The notes under the pieces: generated by a model
Seen by the model: only the letters and a program-made list of their open reading frames with translations
Databases searched by the model: none
Told to the model about the DNA's origin: nothing
Source of the DNA: Sphingomonas desiccabilis
Lineage (GTDB): Bacteria; Pseudomonadota; Alphaproteobacteria; Sphingomonadales; Sphingomonadaceae
Assembly: GCF_004135605.1 (NCBI RefSeq)
Contig: NZ_SDPT01000003.1
Location: forward strand, 450,164 to 514,163
Direction: 5' to 3'
Length of the DNA: 64,000 nucleotides
Made by a program: the position numbers and the translations under genes
Shown: positions 56,603-64,000 of the stretch, piece by piece
How positions within the stretch are numbered: position 1 is the stretch's first letter
Layout: each line of letters starts with the position of its first letter

Positions 56603-56884
56603 CGGGATAACCTCCAGGCCTTCTTTGTCTTCGCTTCCGGTCCATCCACCCCGTTTGTCTTTTATTCTTCCGTTTGCCTCGAGTAGCCGTCGAGCCTGTC
56701 GAGACGGCGTACCGAGATGACGGTTGTGGTGGCTCTCTCGATACGGGCTCTCGACAAGCTCAATCCCTACTCGAGACAAACGGGATTGGTGGAAGGGGGA
56801 GGAGGCATTCTTCCCGACACTGGCTGAGCCGCCGTCGGGGCCTCTTGCGTCCACCGCGTGGCGCGGCTACCTCCGGCGCATCGG
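56603..56884. other. Intergenic region carrying a paired repeat
   Basis: 282 bases between the YnfA-like gene and tRNA-Gly. It holds the paired repeat described next. No further gene is visible. Confidence 0.5.
56670..56783. repeat. Paired REP-like repeat (inverted pair)
   Basis: Left unit 56670-56717 contains CCGTTTGCCTCGAGTAG and TGTCGAGACGG. Right unit 56736-56783 is its imperfect inverse, ending CTACTCGAGACAAACGG. Between them is an 18-base spacer. Identical stretches include CTCGAGTAG and CGTTTG. Same family as 26961-27069. Such units can form long hairpins in RNA and often act as target sites for REP-associated transposases. Confidence 0.75.
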
Positions 56885-56958
56885 GCGGGTATAGCACAAT
56901 GGTAGTGCAGCAGCCTTCCAAGCTGAATACACGGGTTCGATTCCCGTTACCCGCTCCA
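56885..56958 (+). tRNA. tRNA-Gly (TCC)
   Basis: 74 bases. Acceptor GCGGGTA/TACCCGC, D arm GCAC, anticodon loop CTTCCAA (TCC), T arm CGGGTTCGATTCCCG and encoded CCA. It lies about 650 bases from tRNA-Tyr. Confidence 0.97.
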
Positions 56959-57038
56959 CCTTCCTTCCGCCTCAGCCCGCCACGGCGTCCGCGCCGCGCG
57001 ATTGCCGGAGCTGCGGACCAGCCCTAGAGAGCGCCGCC

Positions 57039-58258
57039 ATGGCCCGCATCGAAACGCCCCACCCCATCCGCGGCACCCAGGACATCTTCGGCGAAGACCA
57101 GCGCCGCTTCGGCCGCGTGGTCGAAGCGTTCGAGCGCGTCCGCCGGCTCTATTGCTTCGGCCGCGTCGAGCTGCCGGTGTTCGAATCGACCGCCGTGTTC
57201 GCGCGCTCGCTGGGCGAAACCACCGACGTCGTCTCCAAGGAGATGTACAGCTTCGAGGACCGCGGCGGCGATTCGCTGACCCTGCGCCCGGAGTTCACCG
57301 CCGGCATCGCCCGCGCCTATCTGACCGACGGCTGGCAGCAATACGCGCCGCTCAAGATCGCGACCCATGGCCCGGTGTTCCGCTACGAGCGGCCGCAGAA
57401 GGGGCGCTACCGCCAGTTTCACCAGATCGATGCCGAGGTGATCGGCGCGGCCGAGCCCGGTGCCGACGTCGAGCTGCTCGCCTTCGCCGACCAGCTGCTG
57501 CGCGAGCTTGGCATCGAGGGCGTGACGCTGCAGCTCAACACGCTGGGCGACGCAGATACCCGCGACGCGTGGCGCGCCTCGCTGGTCGCGCATTTCGAGG
57601 CGCATCGCGACGTGCTGAGCGAGGACAGCCTCGCCCGGCTCGACAAGAATCCGTTGCGCATCCTCGATTCCAAGGACCCGCGCGATCGTCCGGTCGCGGA
57701 CAGCGCGCCCGGGATCGATGACTATCTGACGCCGGAAGCGCGCGACTTCTTCGCGGCCGTCACCGCGGGGCTCGATGCCGCGGGCGTGGCGTGGACGCGC
57801 AACGACCGGCTGGTGCGCGGGCTCGACTACTACCGCCACACCGCGTTCGAGTTCGTCACCGACCGGCTGGGCGCACAAGGCACGGTGCTGGCGGGCGGCC
57901 GCTACGACGGGCTGATCGGCTCGCTCGGTGGCCCCGAGACGCCGGGCGTGGGCTGGGCGGCCGGGATCGAGCGGCTGGCGATGCTGCTCGACGGTGCTCC
58001 GGCGCCCCAACTGGACGTGGCGGTGGTGGTCGAGGACGAGCGCGCGTTTGGCGAGGGCATCGCCACGGTCGCACGGCTGCGCAAGGCGGGGCTGGTCGCC
58101 GACCTTGTCGCGACCGGATCGCCGCGCAAGCGCTACGACAAGGCGCTCAAGCTGGAGCCGGCCGAGACGGTCTCGCTGCGATTCGAGGGCGAGGCGTCTG
58201 CGGCCGCCTTCCGCACGCTGCGCGGGGAGCCGCGTGCCGAGCAGGCGCTGCGCCAGGC

Positions 58259-58262
<4 letters not shown>
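57039..58262 (+). CDS. hisS: Histidyl-tRNA synthetase
   Basis: 407 residues. The class II core is evident: motif 2 in [20 protein letters not shown] and the histidine-specific [12 protein letters not shown] with the later [13 protein letters not shown]. The C-terminal anticodon-binding domain is present. It charges tRNA-His. It overlaps prfA by four bases and opens the hisS-prfA-prmC-DUF4167 chain. Confidence 0.96.
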
Positions 58263-59320
<1,058 letters not shown>

Positions 59321-59335
<15 letters not shown>

Positions 59336-59362
59336 CCGCCGCCGGGCTCGACGCGGCGTGAC
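59321..59362 (+). repeat. Short direct repeat at the prfA/prmC junction
   Basis: ctcgacgcggcgtgac occurs at 59321-59336 and again at 59347-59362, with copies offset by 26 bases. The first copy is the end of prfA including its TGA; the second contains the GTG start of prmC. Confidence 0.85.
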
Positions 59363-60176
59363 GACCGCTGCGGACGCGGTGCGGGAGGCGGCGCAGCGCA
59401 TCGCCGTCGTGTCCGACACGCCGCGGCTCGATGCCGAACTGCTGATGGCGCACGCGATGGGCGTCGAGCGCAACGCGCTGCTGCTCGGACGGCTCGCCGA
59501 TGCCGTGCCGGCCGGCTTCGAGGCGCTGGTCGAAGCGCGGCTCGCGCACACGCCAGTCGCCTATCTGACCGGCACCCGCGCCTTCTGGACGATCGATCTG
59601 GAGGTGGGACCCGGCGCGCTGGTACCGCGCGCCGACAGCGAGACGCTGATCGAGGCTGCGGTGGCGCACTTCGTGGATCGCGCGCCGACGAGCGTGCTCG
59701 ACCTGGGCACCGGGCCCGGCACGCTGCTGCTCGCCGCGTTGGACCACTGGCCGCAGGCGCAAGGGCTGGGCGTCGATCGCTCGCCCGAAGCGCTCGCCTT
59801 TGCCCGCCGCAATGCCGGGCGGCTCGGCATGGGCCGGCGGGCGCGCTTCATGCTGGGAGACTGGGCGGCGGCGCTGGACGCGCGGTTCGACCTGGTTCTC
59901 ACCAACCCGCCTTATATCGGCACCGACGAGCGGCTGCCGCAGGAGGTGGTGGGGCATGAGCCGGCCGGCGCCTTGTTCGCCGGGGCGGACGGGTTGGACG
60001 CCTATCGCCTGCTCGCGCCCCAGCTCGCGCGGTTGATCGCCCCAGGCGGGGTCGCCGTGGTGGAGATCGGCTTCACCCAGGCGGAGCCGGTATCGGCGCT
60101 GCTGCGTGCCCAGGGGCTCTCGACACGCGTTGCGCAGGATCTGGGTGGGCGACCTCGCGCGATCGTTGCCGGTTGA
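59358..60176 (+). CDS. prmC: Peptide chain release factor N5-glutamine methyltransferase
   Basis: 272 residues from GTG 59358. SAM-binding LDLGTGPGTLLLAALDH and the catalytic NPPYIGTDE are present, with the PrmC N-terminal helical part before. It methylates the GGQ glutamine of the release factors made by prfA next door. Its start lies in the second copy of the junction duplication, so an alternative GTG at 59332 is out of frame and gives only nine codons. Confidence 0.95.
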   Translation: MTTAADAVREAAQRIAVVSDTPRLDAELLMAHAMGVERNALLLGRLADAVPAGFEALVEARLAHTPVAYLTGTRAFWTIDLEVGPGALVPRADSETLIEAAVAHFVDRAPTSVLDLGTGPGTLLLAALDHWPQAQGLGVDRSPEALAFARRNAGRLGMGRRARFMLGDWAAALDARFDLVLTNPPYIGTDERLPQEVVGHEPAGALFAGADGLDAYRLLAPQLARLIAPGGVAVVEIGFTQAEPVSALLRAQGLSTRVAQDLGGRPRAIVAG

Positions 60177-60420
60177 ATCCGGCGGTGGCACCCCCATATT
60201 TCCCCTTGGAGATCGCCCATGCAGCCGCTAAGACCGGGGCGGGGCAAGCCACCTTCGACCAGTCACAGGTGAGTTCGGGGCACTGCCCCCTCCAGCGTCA
60301 TGCGCGCCACTGCGGTCCGGTGGCCATGGCAGACGGGGTCGCGCAAGGGCGCGCCTCCGCGACAGGCAGCATCCGGGATCGACAGGATCGACGGACAGTT
60401 TTGAACGGGACACACACACG
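60177..60420 (+). other. Leader region before the DUF4167 gene with a possible short ORF
   Basis: 244 bases. A 17-codon reading frame at 60219-60272 (ATG with GGAG eight bases upstream, MQPLRPGRGKPP...) could be a leader peptide. It is followed by stems ggggc / gcccc (about 60277-60291) and gtcgcg / cgcgac (about 60338-60364), and a GATCGACAG direct repeat. Nothing matches a known riboswitch. Expression control is inferred, if any. Confidence 0.35.
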
Positions 60421-61191
60421 TTGATAAACAACCGGCAAGCCGGCCGCCGTCGCGGCCGTGGTGGGCAGCGTCCTCAAGGCGGGGGCAACCCCGGCCGTTC
60501 CGATAACGGCAATCGCATCGACAGTCGTGCACGCGGCAATGCCGCGCAGCTGCTGGAAAAGTACAAGAACCTGGCTCGCGACGCGCAGATGCAGGGCGAT
60601 CGGGTGAACTCGGAATATTATTTCCAGTTCGCCGATCATTACTTCCGCGTGCTCAACGACAATCGCGCCCGGGTCGAAGAGAACCAGCGCCAGCGCGGCG
60701 ATTTCGCCTCCGATGACGAGGGCGAGGAGTTCGAGTTCGAGGGCGAGAACGGCGGCAACGATCGTCCGCAGCGCGAGGAGCGGGGCCAGCGCGAGGAACG
60801 TCCCCGCCGCGAAGACCGAGCCCAGCGCGAGGATCGTCCGCAGCGGGACGCACGTCCGCGGGCCGAACGCGCGCCGCGCGGCGAGCGTCCGTCGGTAGCG
60901 CAGACCGAGGTGGATGGTGCTCCCGTGGAGCAGCTCCAGCTGGTGACCGCCGAAGCCGCCAACGATGTCGACGTGCAGCCGGTGGAGACGGAGGCGCGCG
61001 CGCCCCGTGCCCGCCCGCGTGCCCGTCGCCGGGACGCCGAGCAGCCGGTCGAGGCTGCGGCCGAGGCCCACGGGATCGATGCGGACCGGCTGCCGCCGGC
61101 GCTCGGTGCTGTGGAAGGCGAGGGCGAAGAGCGTCCCCGCCGCCGCCGCCGTCTCCGGGCCGACGACGAGGTGATGCCGCCGGCCGCCTGA
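60421..61191 (+). CDS. DUF4167 domain-containing protein
   Basis: 256 residues from a TTG start; the N-terminus LINNRQAGRRRGRGGQRPQ agrees with the family. The ordered part (residues about 35-95, SRARGNAAQLLEKYKNLARD then VNSEYYFQFADHYF) is DUF4167. After it comes an acidic stretch and repeats of REER/QRED/PQRD followed by Arg/Ala/Pro-rich sequence. The family is regularly found downstream of prmC in alphaproteobacteria. RNA binding or ribosome-linked work is only a guess. A strong terminator follows. Confidence 0.9.
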   Translation: MINNRQAGRRRGRGGQRPQGGGNPGRSDNGNRIDSRARGNAAQLLEKYKNLARDAQMQGDRVNSEYYFQFADHYFRVLNDNRARVEENQRQRGDFASDDEGEEFEFEGENGGNDRPQREERGQREERPRREDRAQREDRPQRDARPRAERAPRGERPSVAQTEVDGAPVEQLQLVTAEAANDVDVQPVETEARAPRARPRARRRDAEQPVEAAAEAHGIDADRLPPALGAVEGEGEERPRRRRRLRADDEVMPPAA

Positions 61192-61212
61192 AGCCGAGCG
61201 CACGCGTGAGAC

Positions 61213-61250
61213 AAGGGGCCGGTACCGCAGCCAGCGGTGCCGGCCCTTTT
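61213..61250. terminator. Two-way intrinsic terminator
   Basis: Imperfect stem aaggggccggtaccgc / gcggtgccggccctttt around loop agcca. CTTTTGCTATTC follows on the plus strand, so it ends the hisS-to-DUF4167 message 22 bases after the stop. On the minus strand it lies just after the hypothetical gene stop and ends in CCCCTTGTCTC. Confidence 0.8.
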
Positions 61251-61251
61251 G

Positions 61252-61596
61252 CTATTCGGTGTCGGGGACGTTGGACTCTGGCTGGTCCTTCCGCGCGAAC
61301 CGGTCGACTGCAGCATCGTGGCCCGTGCCCGAGCTCAGGAAGATCAGCCCCATCAGCACTGCCGCCATCAGCACCGACAGGCCGACGCCCAGCGCGGTCG
61401 CGATCGCCATGTGGATCGGCAGCGGACCGACGAGGTGCCACAGCAATGCCACGGCGACGGCCGCGGCGAGTGCCGCGACGGCGGCCATCCACTTCAGCAG
61501 CCGCCGAAACCGGCTCCAGGCGAAGCGCGCATAGGTCGGATCGTCCAGCGGATCGCGGTCATCGTGCAGCATCGTCTTGCAATCCCATCCAAACAT
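61252..61596 (-). CDS. Small membrane protein of unknown function
   Basis: 114 residues from ATG 61596, or 106 from ATG 61572 (MLHDDRDPLDDPTYARFAW), the latter more like relatives of such proteins in sphingomonads as far as I recall. Two membrane helices (MAAVAALAAAVAVALLWHLV and IATALGVGLSVLMAAVLMGLIF) with a charged N-terminus and a C-terminal DRFARKDQPESN. No known motif. Divergent from the CBS gene. Confidence 0.7.
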   Translation of the reverse strand: MFGWDCKTMLHDDRDPLDDPTYARFAWSRFRRLLKWMAAVAALAAAVAVALLWHLVGPLPIHMAIATALGVGLSVLMAAVLMGLIFLSSGTGHDAAVDRFARKDQPESNVPDTE

Positions 61597-61643
61597 GGGA
61601 TGCTCAACCCTCGTCGATGCACGCGGCGGCAGAGGAGGGTGCG

Positions 61644-62069
61644 ATGACCATCGCGGTGATCCTGAGCGGCAAGGGCCATGACGTGGTCTCGATCGATGCC
61701 GGAAGAACCGTGGGCGACGCCGTCCACCTGCTCGCGGAACGCCGGATCGGCGCCGTACCGGTGGTCCAGGGAGACTCGATCCTCGGCGTCTTTTCGGAAC
61801 GCGACGTGATCGGCTGCCTCCACCACGGCGGCGCGGCGACGCTCGATCGTCCGGTGACCGCGGCCATGACGGCGCCCGCCGTCACCGTCTCGCCGCAGGA
61901 GCCTGTGCTCGCGGCTCTGTCGTTGATGACGCACCGGCGCATCCGCCATCTTCCCGTGGTCGAATCGGGGCGTCTCGTCGGCATCGTCTCGATCGGCGAC
62001 CTCGTGAAGCACCGGATCGAGGGGATCGAAGCCGAGGCGCAGGCGATGCGCGCCTATATCGGCAGCTGA
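61644..62069 (+). CDS. Two-CBS-domain protein
   Basis: 141 residues, made of two CBS motifs (about 10-65: VGDAVHLLAERRIGAVPVV, and 75-130: MTAPAVTVSPQEPVLAALSL). Stand-alone CBS proteins bind adenosine ligands and can sense energy state. A strong AGAGGAGGG ribosome site lies eight bases before ATG 61644. The partner is unknown. Confidence 0.88.
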   Translation: MTIAVILSGKGHDVVSIDAGRTVGDAVHLLAERRIGAVPVVQGDSILGVFSERDVIGCLHHGGAATLDRPVTAAMTAPAVTVSPQEPVLAALSLMTHRRIRHLPVVESGRLVGIVSIGDLVKHRIEGIEAEAQAMRAYIGS

Positions 62070-62078
62070 GCGAGGGCC

Positions 62079-63554
62079 TCAGCCGCGCCGCGATCGGGCC
62101 AGCGCCAGTGCCTCGGCCAGCAACCCGCGTCCAAAGGTGAGCATCCAGCCGGCGTAGATCAGCGCACCGGCCGGGACCAGGATGGCCAGCCGCAGCAAGG
62201 GCGCGAGCGGCGGCAGCAACCGGTCAACCAGCAGCACCGCCAGCGCCATGCCGACGCTTCCCAGCAAGGGCTGCGAGACGGCCGAAGCGAGTGCCCCTGC
62301 ACGCACGCCGATCACCGGCAGCGTCCGCCACGCGCAAAGGGCGAGGTACAGGGGGGCGGTCGCCAACCAGGCGGCGGCGAGACCCATGACGCCATGGCGC
62401 ACGCCGACGAGGAAGGCGATCGGCAGCAGGATCGCCCCGATCGCTCCGTTGCCCGCGCTGATGCCGGGCCGCCCGCAAGCATCGCATGCCGGCGCGAACA
62501 GGATCTGAAGCGTCAGGAACGGCATGGCGAGCGCGAGCAGCCCCACGACGGGGCCGGTCTCCAGCCACTTCTCGCCCAGCATCACCGAGACCAGCGGCTC
62601 GGCCACGACTGCCAGCCCGAGGTAGAAGGGCATCGCCAGCAGCAGCACCATGCGGACCCCCATCAGGAATGCGGCGGCGACCGAGCTGCGATCGTGCTGG
62701 ATGCGGGCATAGGCGGAAAAGGCGACGTCGTTGATCGGCGGCACGAACTTCGCGACCAGGATCTGCGCCAGGAACAGGCTCGTCGTGTAGATGCCCAGCG
62801 CATGGGCGTCGAGGTGGCGGCCGGCAACGAAGACATCGGCCTGGCTCTGGATGACCCAGAACAGCTGGCCCGTCGCCATCAGGACCCCATAGCGCGCGAT
62901 CCCGCCGGCACCTCGAAAGTCGAAGCTCGGGCGTACCCATGCACGCGCCGCGACCATCATGCCGACGGCACGCGTCCCGAACAGCACCATCGGCGCCAGC
63001 ACCAAGGTCCAGACGCCGAGGCCCCCAAGCGCACCGCCGAGAGCCGCAAGCGCACCGAGCACGGCCGAGAGCAGGTTCACCGCCGCCTGGCGCCGGAAGT
63101 CCATGGCGCGGCTCAGCAGCGCATAGGGAAAGGCGATGAACGGCGTGGCGAGGTAGAGCAGCGCCTGCACGCGCAGCAGTTCGGCGACCTGGGGATGGCG
63201 GAAATAGGCGGCCGCGAGCGGGGCTCCCGCCACCTGGAGGATGGCGAGCGTCCCGTTCAGCACCAGCAGCATTCCGAACAGCTGCCGGATCGCGCAATCA
63301 TCGACCTCGGGCTTCTGGATCAAGGCGCTCGCAAGGCCGTAGCCGTTCAGCATGTTGAGCACGACCAGCACGACCTGGGTCATGGCGAACAGGCCGTAGT
63401 CCTGGGGGCTCAGGATGCGGATCACGAGGAAGGTAGACGCCCATGCGATCAGCTGGCCGGCGATCTGCGTGCCCGAACGCCACAGAATCGCAGAGCGAAC
63501 CTGGTGCCGCAGCGATTCGGCGGGGCGATTCGTCTCCTGAAGGGGCGCATCCAT
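62079..63554 (-). CDS. Polysaccharide flippase-like membrane protein
   Basis: 491 residues with about twelve to fourteen membrane helices. SPQDYGLFAMTQVVLVVLNML near the N-terminus and NLLSAVLGALAALGGALGGLGVWTLV are typical of the oligosaccharide flippase (Wzx-like, PF13440/PF01943) group. It would turn lipid-linked sugar repeats across the inner membrane. No glycosyltransferases sit beside it. The ATG at 63554 lies about 430 bases from the 16S gene start on the opposite strand. Confidence 0.85.
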   Translation of the reverse strand: MDAPLQETNRPAESLRHQVRSAILWRSGTQIAGQLIAWASTFLVIRILSPQDYGLFAMTQVVLVVLNMLNGYGLASALIQKPEVDDCAIRQLFGMLLVLNGTLAILQVAGAPLAAAYFRHPQVAELLRVQALLYLATPFIAFPYALLSRAMDFRRQAAVNLLSAVLGALAALGGALGGLGVWTLVLAPMVLFGTRAVGMMVAARAWVRPSFDFRGAGGIARYGVLMATGQLFWVIQSQADVFVAGRHLDAHALGIYTTSLFLAQILVAKFVPPINDVAFSAYARIQHDRSSVAAAFLMGVRMVLLLAMPFYLGLAVVAEPLVSVMLGEKWLETGPVVGLLALAMPFLTLQILFAPACDACGRPGISAGNGAIGAILLPIAFLVGVRHGVMGLAAAWLATAPLYLALCAWRTLPVIGVRAGALASAVSQPLLGSVGMALAVLLVDRLLPPLAPLLRLAILVPAGALIYAGWMLTFGRGLLAEALALARSRRG

Positions 63555-63648
63555 GGTTCTGGCCTATGCCGAGCCGGAGCCGCGCGCCACAAAAACCGCG
63601 GGAATCCGCCGTTTCTCGACCGCAGTGCAACATTTTTGAAAAATGGGT

Positions 63649-63677
63649 TTGACGGGTGTGGGGAGTGCGTCTAGAGA
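63649..63677 (+). promoter_or_regulatory. rRNA operon promoter
   Basis: -35 TTGACG (63649-63654) and -10 TAGAGA (63672-63677) with a 17-base spacer. An A/T-rich stretch (catttttgaaaaatg) sits just upstream as a possible UP element. The expected start is around 63684. This fits the strong rrn promoters of sphingomonads. Confidence 0.8.
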
Positions 63678-63987
63678 CCCGTTCACCGCAGCGGCGCACC
63701 GAACGGAGCGCTTGCTGGGTCGCGAAAAACCTGGTGCTGAGCGCCTCTTGAAAGAGGGGTTTGCTGGAGCGCCGGCGTTTTGTTCTTTGACATTGTTGGT
63801 TAAGATGAAGGGACATGTGGGCGGCGGCTCCGGTATGCCACGTTTTCAAGGCGTGGTGTGGTCGGTTAAAGCTTAAGCCAGTTCATGTGTCCTATTACAT
63901 ATCCACAGTATATGTGATGTGCAGGAATTGGCTCCTTGAAGTGAGCTGCTTGATCCTCGTTATTCCGCGGGGATTGGGTGGAACATC
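63678..63987 (+). ncRNA. 16S rRNA leader with boxA
   Basis: 310-base leader with no supported gene. It contains TGTTCTTTGACA (63781-63792), a boxA antitermination element, and sequences able to pair around the 16S start. Reading frames crossing it are shadows. Confidence 0.75.
63781..63792 (+). promoter_or_regulatory. boxA antitermination site
   Basis: TGTTCTTTGACA, close to the E. coli rrn boxA TGCTCTTTAACA, about 100 bases downstream of the expected transcription start. It would recruit NusB and S10. Confidence 0.75.
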
Positions 63988-64000
63988 AAACTTGAGAGTT
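63988..64000 (+). rRNA. rrs: 16S ribosomal RNA, 5' end only
   Basis: The window ends at AAACTTGAGAGTT, the first 13 bases of a sphingomonad 16S rRNA (continuing TGATCCTGG). The precise mature end is inferred from E. coli. Confidence 0.9.

Noticed and set aside
63298..63876. Small frames crossing the rRNA promoter and leader
   Set aside because: They overlap the promoter and boxA, have no ribosome site and no family resemblance.

Overview
The window is about 64 kb of high-GC (roughly two thirds G+C by eye) chromosomal DNA from an alphaproteobacterium, most likely Sphingomonas or a close sphingomonad. The evidence is gene order and family content: a cta (cytochrome c oxidase) cluster leading into surf1 and thrC, a pyrE-pdxJ-acpS-lepB chain, a tsaB-rimI / fur-plsC-miaB-phoH-ybeY-corC / lnt-metK / trmB series, a hisS-prfA-prmC-DUF4167 chain, a MucR/Ros regulator, and a ribosomal RNA promoter and leader of sphingomonad type at the right edge. 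Genes are packed tightly, with many 4-base ATGA/GTGA overlaps and frequent GTG or TTG starts. I see no insertion sequence, prophage, integron or CRISPR array.

Layout. 1-10,355 (minus strand): aa3-type oxidase genes ctaC, ctaD, ctaB, a 44-residue protein, ctaG, ctaE, DUF983 and surf1, then thrC, an rRNA-methyltransferase-like gene and the start of a membrane glycosyltransferase-like gene that runs off the left edge. A DUF2490 gene sits in the opposite direction between ctaD and ctaB. 10,521-14,212 (plus): five overlapping genes pyrE, pdxJ, acpS, lepB and an AI-2E family permease. 14,254-20,444: two minus-strand peptidases (M49-like, aminopeptidase N) and a plus-strand M28 peptidase. 20,634-26,587: a complete RND efflux set (adaptor, pump, outer-membrane channel). 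26,646-33,060: small hypotheticals, trmB, a PAP2 phosphatase overlapping tRNA-Arg, an exported unknown protein, metK and lnt. 33,121-37,447: VOC protein, PHA-granule-type protein, PRC-like lipoprotein, sorbosone-dehydrogenase-like protein, catalase. 37,649-46,687: corC, ybeY, phoH, miaB, plsC, fur, mucR, rimI, tsaB, a RutE-like nitroreductase, NfuA-like protein and an Fe/2-oxoglutarate hydroxylase. 46,839-56,012: M16 peptidase, acyl-CoA synthetase, gamma-glutamyltransferase, an RlmB-type methyltransferase and another M28 peptidase. 56,146-64,000: tRNA-Tyr, a YnfA-like protein, a paired repeat, tRNA-Gly, hisS-prfA-prmC-DUF4167, a CBS protein, a flippase-like gene and the promoter, leader and first bases of a 16S rRNA gene.

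Most of the window is housekeeping: respiration, translation and tRNA/rRNA modification, SAM, pyrimidine, PLP and threonine synthesis, protein export and envelope work. Accessory content is the efflux set, the catalase/dehydrogenase/small-protein block and several exported peptidases. I found no clear multi-gene novel system. The best leads are a possible RNA switch in the lnt-metK spacer with two mutually exclusive hairpins, one hiding the metK ribosome binding site; an LpxO-like hydroxylase that could make 2-hydroxy fatty acids of sphingolipids; an AT-rich candidate self-regulatory site before mucR; a family of paired REP-like repeats; and several gene-boundary oddities (antisense overlap of a coding end with tRNA-Arg, a YnfA gene with no ordinary start, a duplicated prfA/prmC junction). 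All assignments come from reading the sequence; no database search was run.
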